From the NCBI GenBank assembly GCA_900114885.1, contig FOUN01000002.1, forward strand, positions 62,001 to 126,000: a DNA stretch of 64,000 nt, written 5' to 3'. Under the pieces are notes generated by a model. The model did not search any database and was not told the DNA's origin. It was given only the letters and a program-made list of their open reading frames with translations. A program made the translations under genes and the position numbers. Positions 21,445 to 30,443 of the stretch are shown piece after piece. Source of the stretch: Psychrobacillus psychrodurans (GTDB lineage Bacteria; Bacillota; Bacilli; Bacillales_A; Planococcaceae). Positions within the stretch are counted from its first letter, which is position 1. Each line of letters begins with the position of its first letter.

Positions 21445-22911
21445 ATGAATATTAATGAGTTGAAAAACGAAGATTTAAGGAGAAAAAACTTCATTTTATT
21501 TTTAGCTTATGGATTGGCTTCTGGGTTAGCTTTATTAGTACAAATTATTATTCAAGAGAAAACCGTGATTATTGTATCACTTGCAATTCCATTTATAATA
21601 TCAGTCATCATGTATTTATTTGCAAGGAAAGCATCAGCTATTGCACTTATTTTTCCCTATTTTGTTATCCTCGCAGGAGCAATTACAGCATTAAGTATGA
21701 GTTTTTTTAATGTCGTGAGTGTTGCCACAATTGTATTAGCTTTATTTATCCTAATTTTAAGTAGTTTGCATTCTAAACAGAGTATTTTTATATTCGGTTA
21801 TATTTTGTCGGTAATAGCTATGATTAATAATGTAATAATGGACAACTCAGGTATATTTGAAGGTAGAATCGTCAATATTTTTCTTATACAGTTCGTTATG
21901 GCACTTGGGATTTTCCTACAAGTAAGACAAAGTAAAAAGTTATTCTCTAATGTCGAAAAGCTAATAGAAGATGCTAAGGTGAAGTCAGTTGAAGATGCTT
22001 CCTTACATCAAAAATTAGAAACCGCTGTATCTGTTATTACGACTAATTTAGAGCAAATTCGCACTAATACATTTAATACCAATAATGCGCAGGCAGAAAT
22101 GCTTGTTGCTGTTGGAGAAGTTAGTATTGGTTCTCAAAAACAAGCAGACCACGTAGTTGAAATTGTAAAAAATACAGAGGCAACTTCTGATTCTGTTAAA
22201 GAAATGGCCGGACATTTGCATGAAATTGTTAAACAAGCAGAATTAGCAGAACAGAATGCTTCGGATGGCTCTGCAGTGATGGAGAAGATGAAATATGAAA
22301 TTGATCAATTTACAGTCTTTTTTGTAGAATTAAATAGAACGTTTAACGGACTTTCTGAAAAAATTAATGAAACAAATAATTTTGCAAGTGATATTCGTCA
22401 AATTACTTCACAAACTAATCTTCTAGCCCTAAACGCCTCAATAGAAGCTGCAAGAGCCGGAGAACTAGGCAAAGGATTTGCTGTCGTTGCAGAAGAAATC
22501 CGAAAACTTGCAGGAGTAACCGATCAATCACTGGAAAAAATAGATGATAATTTGAATCAATTAAATAAATTCAATCAAGAAGCTCTTAATAAGCTAGAAA
22601 ATGGAGTGAACCAGATTTACGCTCAAGTAGCAACAGCTGATAAATCGAATAAGTCATTTAACATACTTCATGAAACAATGAAGAATTTACAAAACGAGTT
22701 AGCTAAATTCTTACACGATGTGGATGTCATTTCAAATAATACAGAATCCATTAATATTAGTACAAATGAGTTCGCCGCAATTATAGAAGAAAGCACAGCC
22801 ACTGTAGAAGAGTTCAACGCAACACTTGTTCAGATAACCGAAGATCAACAGGCAAATGCCAAATATATCGATCAAACCTACAAAGAAGCACAGAGCATTA
22901 ATAAAATATAG
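21445..22911 (+). CDS. Methyl-accepting chemotaxis protein with multi-span membrane sensor, no HAMP
   Basis: 488 residues from an ATG with AGGGGAAG ahead. The N-terminal ~170 residues form about six hydrophobic helices with very short loops, so sensing is probably in or at the membrane. There is no extracellular domain and no recognisable HAMP. After a short linker the cytoplasmic signalling coil (about 190-488) has the canonical tip [37 protein letters not shown], split here across about residues 325-361. It lies between prfB and yvjA, where B. subtilis has no such gene. The ligand is unknown. Confidence 0.92.
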   Translation: MNINELKNEDLRRKNFILFLAYGLASGLALLVQIIIQEKTVIIVSLAIPFIISVIMYLFARKASAIALIFPYFVILAGAITALSMSFFNVVSVATIVLALFILILSSLHSKQSIFIFGYILSVIAMINNVIMDNSGIFEGRIVNIFLIQFVMALGIFLQVRQSKKLFSNVEKLIEDAKVKSVEDASLHQKLETAVSVITTNLEQIRTNTFNTNNAQAEMLVAVGEVSIGSQKQADHVVEIVKNTEATSDSVKEMAGHLHEIVKQAELAEQNASDGSAVMEKMKYEIDQFTVFFVELNRTFNGLSEKINETNNFASDIRQITSQTNLLALNASIEAARAGELGKGFAVVAEEIRKLAGVTDQSLEKIDDNLNQLNKFNQEALNKLENGVNQIYAQVATADKSNKSFNILHETMKNLQNELAKFLHDVDVISNNTESINISTNEFAAIIEESTATVEEFNATLVQITEDQQANAKYIDQTYKEAQSINKI

Positions 22912-23113
22912 CTCCTATTAAAAGCATGTAGAGATACATTATTGCTCATGTATAAATTACTAATGTTGAGAGATAACATATATATAATCCAAAATCCTCT
23001 ACTTCATTCACTTTACCTAGTCAACACGCTATCTTGTTGAAGTTCACAAATTACTTCTCACTTGTTATACTAGTGCAGGCAAATACAAGTATTTAAGTGA
23101 AAGAGGATAAGAA

Positions 23114-23989
23114 ATGGAAACTAATTATAATCGTAGACAATATAAAGAACCACATCCCCTCATAAAAAATTCAAAAGATTATGTTTATGTAATTGTTGGC
23201 GCAGCTATTATTGCTTTAGCATTTAACGTCTTTTTATTACCAAACCAAATCGCTTCAGGTGGAGTTAGTGGGATCAGTACAATTTTAAAAGGAGTTTTTG
23301 GTTGGGAGCCAGGACTTGTGCAATATGCTTTTAATATTCCTTTGTTTATATCAGGACTTATCTTTTTGGGAGCAAAATTTGGTATTAAATCCTTAGTTGG
23401 AACATTAGTGCTGCCAGCAGTGGTGTTAGTGTCTGCTAATTGGGAACCATGGACGATGAATCCATTACTTGGCGCGTTATTTGGCGGAATTACTGTTGGC
23501 CTTGGTTTAGGCTTAGTTTTTAGAGGCGGTGCGTCCACAGGTGGAACCGATTTAGCTGCTCAAATAATTACAAAATATACAGGATTTTCTCTTGGGACAA
23601 GTGTCCTCTTATTAGATGGATTAATAGTACTTAGTGCAGCAGTCGTTTTCGACATTGAGAAGGCTCTTTATGCGCTAATAGCATTGTTTGTTACGACAAA
23701 AACGATTGATCTTGTTCAATTAGGGTTTAGTCAATCCAAAATGATTTATATTATTACGAATAAACAAGATGAAATTAGAGATGCTATATATACCGAGATA
23801 GATCGCGGTGTAACAAAACTTCCAGCTTATGGTGGGTACACGAATATAGAAAGACCAATTTTAATGGTTGTGGCATATCAGACAGAGTTCACAAAGTTGA
23901 AACATGTCATTAAAACTATTGACCCTGCTGCTTTTGTCATAGTTTCGGACGCCTATGAGGTACTGGGAGAAGGTTTCAAAAGATCTTAA
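23114..23989 (+). CDS. yvjA: YitT-family membrane protein
   Basis: 291 residues with five or six transmembrane helices in the first ~200 residues, including the family's GGVSGISTIL and RGGASTGGTDLAAQIITKY signatures. A C-terminal soluble DUF2179 domain (about 205-291; VTKLPAYGGYTN) is a predicted ligand-binding ferredoxin-like fold. The molecular function is not established. Order prfB...yvjA-cccB-ftsE matches B. subtilis, supporting the name. An extended -10 (TGTTATACT at 23063-23071) lies about 45 bp upstream; no clear -35 is seen. Confidence 0.85.
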   Translation: METNYNRRQYKEPHPLIKNSKDYVYVIVGAAIIALAFNVFLLPNQIASGGVSGISTILKGVFGWEPGLVQYAFNIPLFISGLIFLGAKFGIKSLVGTLVLPAVVLVSANWEPWTMNPLLGALFGGITVGLGLGLVFRGGASTGGTDLAAQIITKYTGFSLGTSVLLLDGLIVLSAAVVFDIEKALYALIALFVTTKTIDLVQLGFSQSKMIYIITNKQDEIRDAIYTEIDRGVTKLPAYGGYTNIERPILMVVAYQTEFTKLKHVIKTIDPAAFVIVSDAYEVLGEGFKRS

Positions 23990-24039
23990 CTAAGGTATAA
24001 TATTTATGCAAACTAAATTCGATTTAGGGAGGTAGTAAC

Positions 24040-24390
24040 ATGAACAAGAAACTTTTAGCTTTAATATTAGGAGCAGGGTTAGTACTAGCAGCATGTGGTG
24101 GCGGTGATGATAATGCCGATAAAGATACGGATAAATCAACAGACTCAGGTACAACAACTGAAACAGCCTCTGTAGATGCAGAAAAGATAGTTAGTGCAAA
24201 ATGTATTAGCTGTCATGGCCAGAATTTAGAAGGGCAAGGTAACTTCCCAGCTCTAAATAATGTAGGTTCACGCTTATCAGAAGATGAAATTTTGAACGTT
24301 ATTGAAAACGGTAGAGGTGCTATGCCTGGTGGAATTATTTCTGGTGATGACGCTCAAGCAGTAGCAGAGTGGTTAGCTGCTAAGAAGTAA
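24040..24390 (+). CDS. cccB: Membrane-anchored lipoprotein cytochrome c551
   Basis: Small electron carrier on the outer face of the membrane, feeding terminal oxidases. 116 residues: a lipoprotein signal (lipobox LAAC, Cys about 19), an acidic/Thr-rich flexible linker, then one class I cytochrome c domain with the haem motif CISCHG (about 52-57) and the axial Met in GAMPGG (about 97). GGGAGGT precedes the ATG. The position before ftsE is as in B. subtilis. Confidence 0.94.
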   Translation: MNKKLLALILGAGLVLAACGGGDDNADKDTDKSTDSGTTTETASVDAEKIVSAKCISCHGQNLEGQGNFPALNNVGSRLSEDEILNVIENGRGAMPGGIISGDDAQAVAEWLAAKK

Positions 24391-24419
24391 TTATAGTGAA
24401 AATCAAACCTAAATATGGA

Positions 24420-24455
24420 ATCAGCTGCTCTTATTGAGTAGCTGATTTTTTTATT
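24420..24455 (+). terminator. Terminator after cccB
   Basis: ATCAGCTGCTC (24420-24430) pairs with GAGTAGCTGAT (24436-24446), followed by TTTTTTATT. Confidence 0.92.
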
Positions 24456-24626
24456 GATATAAAAGAAGGAATCTCCACGATTGGTGTAGAATGTATGTTG
24501 AAGAAGGGTATAAAGTAGGTAAGAGAAATTTACTATTTAGGCTAAAACGTAGGTTTGTTTTCAAAAAAACTACCTATATTTACCTACAAATTGAAATCTA
24601 TTTGTAACAAACAAAAGCTCTTCTAA

Positions 24627-24635
24627 TGTTATAAT
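24627..24635 (+). promoter_or_regulatory. Extended -10 promoter of ftsEX
   Basis: TGTTATAAT at 24627-24635 is a TGn extended -10 hexamer, 44 bp before the ftsE ATG. No good -35 is visible at 17 bp. Confidence 0.5.
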
Positions 24636-24678
24636 AGGCGTGTTGCATTTTATGACGAATCTAATTAGGTGGTTTATA

Positions 24679-25365
24679 ATGATAGAAATGATAAATGTCT
24701 ACAAAAAATACCCAAATGGTATTGTTGCCGCTAACGGTATTGATGTAAAGATTGAACAAGGTGATTTTGTCTATGTAGTAGGACCAAGTGGAGCAGGAAA
24801 ATCGACATTCATCAAAATGATGTATAGAGAAGAACGCCCGACCTCTGGAGATATTTTGATCAATGGTACAAATTTAGCAAGTCTCAAAAACAGTAAAGTA
24901 CCATATTTAAGACGTCAAATTGGTGTAGTATTCCAAGACTTTAAGTTATTACCCCGTTTGAATGTTTATGAAAATGTGGCGTTTGCATTAGAAGTTATTG
25001 AAGAAACACCAAAAGTAATACGCAAAAAAGTTATGGATGTGTTAGAGTTAGTAGGTTTGAAACATAAAGCAAGAATGTTCCCTACAGAGCTTTCAGGAGG
25101 AGAACAGCAACGTGTGTCGATTGCTCGTTCAATTGTGAATACTCCACAGCTAGTAATTGCAGATGAACCGACAGGAAATTTAGATCCAGAAACTTCATGG
25201 GAAATTATGAATATATTTGAAGAAATAAATGCTCGAGGAACAACGATTATTATGGCAACTCATAATAGAGAAATTGTTAATACTATTAGACACCGTGTTA
25301 TAGCAGTTGAGGGTGGATTAATCACTCGAGACGAATACGGAGGAGAATACGGTTATGAAGGGTAG
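24679..25365 (+). CDS. ftsE: Cell-division ABC transporter ATPase FtsE
   Basis: ATPase that drives FtsX conformational change to activate a peptidoglycan hydrolase. The ATG at 24679 (AGGTGG at 24668-24673) gives MIEMINVYKKYPNG and 228 residues, as in B. subtilis; an upstream GTG at 24640 adds only an unconserved tail. Walker A is GPSGAGKST, the signature LSGGEQQR, Walker B VIADEPTGNLD, and the H-loop TH. It overlaps ftsX by 11 bases. Confidence 0.97.
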   Translation: MIEMINVYKKYPNGIVAANGIDVKIEQGDFVYVVGPSGAGKSTFIKMMYREERPTSGDILINGTNLASLKNSKVPYLRRQIGVVFQDFKLLPRLNVYENVAFALEVIEETPKVIRKKVMDVLELVGLKHKARMFPTELSGGEQQRVSIARSIVNTPQLVIADEPTGNLDPETSWEIMNIFEEINARGTTIIMATHNREIVNTIRHRVIAVEGGLITRDEYGGEYGYEG

Positions 25366-26242
25366 AACATTAGGAAGACACTTCAGAGAAAGTTTAAAGA
25401 GCATCAGTCGCAACGGGTGGATGACATTTGCTTCCGTAAGTGCAGTAACAGTTACATTGTTACTTGTTGGAGTGTTCGTCATGATCATGATGAACTTAAA
25501 CAAAATAGCAGATGATTTGGAGAAAGACGTAGAGATTAAAGTCTATGTTGAGTTAACAGCAGATGAAGCTTCTATAACAAAACTAGAGCAAGAGATTAAA
25601 GAGACAGCTGGAGTAGCAGAAGTAAAATATTCTCCAAAAGGTGATGAATTAAGTAAATTAGTAGTAGATTTTGGAGAAGATTTACGATTATATGACCAAC
25701 AGAATCCATTACATAATGTATTTTATGCTAAAGCTACAAATCCTCAAGAAACCGAAGCAGTCGCAAAGAAATTAGATCGTCTCGATAATACGTTTGAGGT
25801 GAAGTATGGAGAAGGAAAGATAGAAAATTTATTCTCGTTCTTGAACACGGGTAGAAACGTTGGGTTAGTACTAATTCTAGCATTGCTATTTACAGCAATG
25901 TTCCTAATTTCTAACACGATTCGTATTACTATCGTTGCAAGAAGAAGAGATATTGAAATTATGAAATTGGTTGGAGCAACGAATTGGTTTATACGTATTC
26001 CATTCATCTTAGAAGGTATGTGGCTTGGAATTTTAGGGTCTATTGTTCCTATCACGTTAGTAACAGTACTCTACTATAATATTTCTAACTTGCTAGCACC
26101 AAAATTGAAACAAGGAAAATTATTTGAACTGCTAGATTTCTCGCCATTTATTTATCAAGTAAACGGCTTGATCTTATTAATGGGCGTACTCATAGGCGTT
26201 TGGGGAAGTTTTATGTCAGTCCGTAAGTTTCTACGTGTGTAG
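25355..26242 (+). CDS. ftsX: Cell-division membrane protein FtsX
   Basis: Four-span membrane partner of FtsE; its extracellular loop binds the hydrolase or its coiled-coil activator. 295 residues: cytoplasmic N-terminus, helix 1 at about 27-50, a large extracellular domain (about 52-170), then three helices near 175-200, 222-250 and 265-290. The ATG at 25355 lies inside the ftsE end, with GGAGAATACGG upstream. The M23 hydrolase gene begins 24 bp downstream, so the three are probably one operon and one machine. Confidence 0.96.
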   Translation: MKGRTLGRHFRESLKSISRNGWMTFASVSAVTVTLLLVGVFVMIMMNLNKIADDLEKDVEIKVYVELTADEASITKLEQEIKETAGVAEVKYSPKGDELSKLVVDFGEDLRLYDQQNPLHNVFYAKATNPQETEAVAKKLDRLDNTFEVKYGEGKIENLFSFLNTGRNVGLVLILALLFTAMFLISNTIRITIVARRRDIEIMKLVGATNWFIRIPFILEGMWLGILGSIVPITLVTVLYYNISNLLAPKLKQGKLFELLDFSPFIYQVNGLILLMGVLIGVWGSFMSVRKFLRV

Positions 26243-26266
26243 TTTGTAAATTGAAGGGAGCAAGAA

Positions 26267-27580
26267 GTGTTGAGAAAACAGTCTAAATGGATGCTAAGAA
26301 TTATGGCGATAGCTACTACAGGTGCACTTTTAATAACAACACCAAGTGCTTTAGCTAATACTCTAGATGATTTAAAAAACGAACAAAAACAATTAGAACA
26401 AAAGAAAAATAGTATTGACTCAAATATTAAAGATACAGAAGGCAAGATTGACCAAAACGTATCAAAAATAGATCAAATTATGGCTCAAATAAAAGAGTTG
26501 GATACTAAGATTATTAGTACGGAATCTCAGATTGCTGAAGTGCTAAACCAAATTAAATTAACAACAACTGAGATTGAAAAATTACATGCTTCAATTAAAG
26601 AACTTGAAAGAAAAATTGAAGAGCGTGATGAACTATTAAAAGAACGAATCCGTGCAGTTCAAGTAAGTGGGGGTTCTGTTAGTTACCTAGATGTATTGCT
26701 AGGGGCAAATAGTTTCATCGATTTTATTGACCGCTTTTCTGCAGTCAATACGTTGATGGATGCAGACCGTACCATCTTAAAAGAACAGGCAGATGATAAA
26801 GCCCAATTAGAAGAGCAACAAGCAAGCCTAGAGAAAAAACTACAACAACAGGAAGATAGTAAAAATGAGCTTGTAAGTTTGAAGGCATCTCTAGACACTC
26901 AAAAGGCTTCAAAAGGTAATTTAGTAGATCAGTTAGAAGTAGAACAGGCTAAATTACATGAAGAAAAAGAAGTATTAGAAACAGAATATGACGAAATTCT
27001 AAACTTAAGCCAAGAAACGCAAAATAAAATTGTTGCTGAACAAAAAAGAATAGCAGAAATTGCAAGAAAAGCAGCTGAAGAAAAGAAACGTAAAGAAGCG
27101 GAAGAAAGAAAACGTCAGCAAGCAGCGAGTGGCGGTTCTTCTTCAGCCATACCAAATGTCTCTGCTGGTTCTTGGACTAGACCTGCATCTGGACGCTTCA
27201 CTTCTGGATATGGTAGTCGAACACACCCGATACATGGTGTAGTAAAAACTCACTATGGTATTGATATTGCAAACAGTACAGGTACCCCGGTAGTATCGGC
27301 TGCAGATGGAGTTGTTTCTTATGCTTCTCCGCTCAGCACATATGGAAATGTAATTATGGTAACTCATTCTATTGACGGTCAAATTTTTACTTCGCTATAT
27401 GCGCATTTAAGCAGTATTAAAGTAAGTAAAGGACAAGTTGTGTCGAAAGGGCAGATTATCGGTGGAATTGGTACTACTGGTAACTCTACTGGACCTCATT
27501 TGCATTTTGAAATTCATTTAGGAAACTGGGAAGGTATGGCGAAAAACTCTGTTAACCCATTGAGATATATTTCCTTATAA
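26267..27580 (+). CDS. Secreted coiled-coil M23 (LytM) peptidoglycan hydrolase, EnvC/PcsB-like partner of FtsEX
   Basis: 437 residues: signal peptide (about 1-29, cleaved after SALA), long coiled-coil (about 30-265, rich in EQKQLEQKKN-type heptads), a Ser-rich linker, and a C-terminal LytM domain (about 305-437). The zinc/catalytic residues are all present: His and Asp in THYGIDIA, YAHLS, and HLHFEIH. It is thus likely an active endopeptidase, unlike catalytically dead EnvC. B. subtilis FtsEX works through the NlpC/P60 enzyme CwlO, so an M23 enzyme next to ftsX is notable. Start GTG 26267 or TTG 26270 behind GAAGGGAG. Confidence 0.92.
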   Translation: MLRKQSKWMLRIMAIATTGALLITTPSALANTLDDLKNEQKQLEQKKNSIDSNIKDTEGKIDQNVSKIDQIMAQIKELDTKIISTESQIAEVLNQIKLTTTEIEKLHASIKELERKIEERDELLKERIRAVQVSGGSVSYLDVLLGANSFIDFIDRFSAVNTLMDADRTILKEQADDKAQLEEQQASLEKKLQQQEDSKNELVSLKASLDTQKASKGNLVDQLEVEQAKLHEEKEVLETEYDEILNLSQETQNKIVAEQKRIAEIARKAAEEKKRKEAEERKRQQAASGGSSSAIPNVSAGSWTRPASGRFTSGYGSRTHPIHGVVKTHYGIDIANSTGTPVVSAADGVVSYASPLSTYGNVIMVTHSIDGQIFTSLYAHLSSIKVSKGQVVSKGQIIGGIGTTGNSTGPHLHFEIHLGNWEGMAKNSVNPLRYISL

Positions 27581-27588
27581 TATTTAAA

Positions 27589-27626
27589 CAATGCTTCTCC
27601 AATCATGGAGAGGCGTTGTTTTTTTT
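27589..27626 (+). terminator. Terminator after the ftsEX-M23 operon
   Basis: CAATGCTTCTCC (27589-27600) pairs with GGAGAGGCGTTG (27607-27618), followed by eight Ts. Confidence 0.92.
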
Positions 27627-27710
27627 AGAATTAAAAAGTCTTAGAATTTAATAGAGTATTTCTACTACAATTCTCATAAAAGTTCTAGATAACGGTAAAC
27701 AGGGAATACT

Positions 27711-27820
27711 ATGATTTCCGTTTCACGCGGACGCTTTCCGAGGGCGGTCCGTGAGCCTCCTATGGAGTCTCGCCTGGACACGCAATTCCCGCTGAAGTCG
27801 CCACGTTACACTCCAATCAA
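27711..27820 (+). repeat. Family A repeat, copy 4
   Basis: Begins TGATTTCCGTTTC, contains GCGGACGCTTTCCGAGGGC and CCCGCTGAAGTCGCC, and ends CTCCAATCAA. It sits between the M23 gene terminator and the tandem array described next. Confidence 0.88.
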
Positions 27821-27954
27821 TATAAGTGAGTAGATATTACTTTATAATTGAACCGGATTAGTACTAAAAAACAATAATTAGAATCGGTTGATGAAATAGA
27901 GCGAACAGCAGTGTCCATTCGTATAGTAAGGATTTTTACCTTTACATCGAGAAA

Positions 27955-29690
27955 TCTCTGTTACTTGCTTGGGTATTTTGGATACTTGCTCTCATGTGAA
28001 TAATACTTGCATTATACTTCAAGATACTTGTGTATATTCATTGTTTACTTGCTCTCGATGTAGATCAACTTAAGTAATGGGGATTTTATCCATTTATTTG
28101 GTGTCTTTTATCTTATTTATGTAATAATTCGTTCCTTTAGAAAATCAATTCTATTTCATCGGTGAAAAATAGGATGTGTGCCTTCCAAGCTGCATGAGCG
28201 CGAAGAATGAGACTTCAAAAAGGATGAAGGAGTGTAAGCGACCATCCTTGAAGGCTCATGCGTAGCGTGCGGCAAGCATACATCCGGATAGAAAGTTTCT
28301 TTATGATAAAATTTCTACCTGATGATTAGTTACTTGCTTTGGTAGGTTGAATACTTGCGGTCAAAGGAATAATACTTGTGGTCATGTAGATAATACTTGC
28401 ATATATGGATCGTTTACTTGTTCTAGATGCAAATTTACTTTCGAAAAGGAATAATTCTCCTTTTATTGAAAAATCAATTCTACTTCATCGGCTTAAAATA
28501 GGAGGTGTGCCTTCACAAGTCGCAAGAGCGCGAAGTATGAGACTTCATAAAGGAGGAAGGAGCGTCAGTGGCCATCCTTGAAGGCTCATGCGTAGCGTGC
28601 GGCAAGCATACATCCGGATAGAAAGTTTCTTTATGATAAAATTTTTCTACCTGATAATTAGTAACTTGCTTTGGTAGGTTGAATACTTGTGGTCATGTAG
28701 ATAATACTTGCATATATGGATCGTTTACTTGTTCTAAATGCATTTTACTTGCGAAAGGGAATAATTATCCTTTTATTGATGGAAATCTTTATACTACTAA
28801 TGTGATAATCCGTTCTTTTAGAAATTCAACTCTATTTCACCGGTGAAAAATAGGATGTGTGCCTTCCAAGCCGCATGAGCGAAAAGAATGAGACTTCAAA
28901 AAGGATGAAGGAGCGTAAGCGACCATCCTTGAAGGCTCATGCGTAGCGTACGGCAGCGCACATCTGGATAGAAAGTTTCTTAATGATAAAACTTCTACCT
29001 GATGATAAGTTACTTGCTTAGGTAGGTTGAATACTTGTGGTCATGTAGATAATACTTGCATATATGGATAATTTACTTGCTCTAAATGCGTTTTACTTGC
29101 GAAAAGGAATAATTATCCTTTTATTGATGGAAATCTTTATACTACTAATGTGATAATCCGTTCCTTTAGAAATTCAACTCTATTTCATCGGTGAAAAATA
29201 GGATGTGTGCCTTCCAAGCCGCATGAGCGCGAAGAATGAGACTTCAGAAAGGGTGAAGGAGCTTAAGCGACCATCCTTGAAGGCTCATGCGTAGCGTGCG
29301 GCAAGCACACATCCGTATAGAAATTTTCTTAATGATAAAATTTATACCTGATGATTAGTTACTTGCTTTGGTAGGTTGAATACTTGCGGTCAAATGAATA
29401 ATACTTGCATCTATGGATAATTTACTTGCTCTAAATGCATTTTACTTGCGAAAGGGAATAATTATCCTTTTATTGATGGAAATCTTTCTACTACTAATGT
29501 GACAATTCGTTCCTTTAGAAATCAATTCTATTTCATTGTCGAAAAATAGGATGTGCGCCTTCCAAGCCGCATGAGCTCGAAGAATGAGACTTCAGAGAGG
29601 TGAAGGAGCTTAAGCGACCATCCTTGAAGGCTCATGCGTAGCGTGCGGCAGCGCACATCCGTTTAGAAGGTTTCTATATGGAAGATTCAA
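27955..29690. repeat. Five tandem ~350-bp composite units: phased TACTTGC array plus structured palindrome
   Basis: Units begin near 27961, 28330, 28662, 29010 and 29359; a second landmark (AGGATGTGTG or variant) recurs at 28171, 28500, 28852, 29200 and 29548, so the period is 329-369 bp. Each unit opens with 5-6 heptamers TACTTGC/TACTTGT at a 21-bp pitch (the last step is sometimes 20). A CTTTTATTGATGGAAATCTTT-type spacer is followed by a ~115-bp palindrome. Eighteen exact TACTTGC copies are visible. No reading frame of note crosses the region and no transposase is present. Together with 27627-27954 and 29691-29793 this is a 2.2-kb gene-free region. Confidence 0.9.
28172..28285. repeat. Palindromic element within unit 1 of the tandem array
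   Basis: Outer arms GGATGTGTGC and GCATACATCC. Inner complementary pairs are GCATGAGC with GCTCATGC, and GACTTCAAAAAGGATG with CATCCTTGAAGG. Equivalent elements lie at 28501-28615, 28853-28965, 29201-29314 and 29549-29660; in units 4 and 5 the arms read GCACACATCC and GCGCACATCC. As RNA it would fold into a long multi-bulge hairpin. Confidence 0.8.
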
Positions 29691-29793
29691 GTCACTACAT
29701 AGTCACATTTGAGCTCATTTAATTCGTATTTAACGCAACAGATAACATATAATAAGGGCAGTGAAATATTATCGTACCAGTAGGAGGTATAAT

Positions 29794-30372
29794 ATGAAGA
29801 AAAAAGTTATTGGACTAGTAGTTATAGCTGCATTAGTAGCAATCGCAACAATATCCTTTGTAAGAGATAATATTGATGAACAAGAAGCATTTGCGGGCGA
29901 GCAAATGGGTACAGATTTAGCGAACAATGCTGCAAACGAAGGTTTAGGAAAAGGAAATGCAGCACCTAATTTTACTCTGACTACACTAGCGGGCGAGGAA
30001 GTCACACTCGCAGATTATAAAGGAAAGAAAGTTGTATTAAATTTTTGGGCAACTTGGTGTCCTCCTTGTAAAGCAGAGATGCCACATATGCAAAACTATT
30101 ATGAAGATATGGCAGAGAAAGAAAATGTGGAAATTTTAGCGGTCAATTTGACAAGTACTGATACTGGTCTGGACAAAGTCAAAGCGTTTCAAGAAGATTA
30201 TGCACTTAGCTTTCCTATACCACTAGATGAGGAAGGGATAGTTGGGGAAACATATCAAGCGATTACAATACCAACTACTTATATGATAGATACTACGGGA
30301 ATCATTCAAAATAAGATTGTTGGACCGATGGACGAGCAAATGTTGACAGACTATGTGAGTAATTTAAAATAA
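29794..30372 (+). CDS. Membrane-anchored thiol-disulfide oxidoreductase, ResA/TlpA-like
   Basis: Extracytoplasmic thioredoxin-fold protein, probably reducing disulfides on exported apo-cytochrome c or similar targets. The ATG at 29794 has TAGGAGGT (29781-29788) ahead and yields 192 residues: an uncleaved N-terminal anchor (about 4-22), a linker, then a TlpA/AhpC-type domain from about 50. The active site is WATWCPPCKAEMP. The cis-Pro segment ITIPTTYMID is present. The context next to ctpB and, further upstream, cccB is compatible with envelope or cytochrome maturation, but the target is not determined. Confidence 0.9.
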   Translation: MKKKVIGLVVIAALVAIATISFVRDNIDEQEAFAGEQMGTDLANNAANEGLGKGNAAPNFTLTTLAGEEVTLADYKGKKVVLNFWATWCPPCKAEMPHMQNYYEDMAEKENVEILAVNLTSTDTGLDKVKAFQEDYALSFPIPLDEEGIVGETYQAITIPTTYMIDTTGIIQNKIVGPMDEQMLTDYVSNLK

Positions 30373-30443
30373 CAACCGATTTTTGAGCAAGTATTAAACT
30401 CCTGTTTTCACACATATATTAGTGGAAAAGTAGGAGGTTGAAC

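Noticed and set aside
27955-29690. CRISPR array
   Set aside because: The repeats are only 7 bp with 14-bp spacers inside larger tandem units, and no cas genes are nearby.
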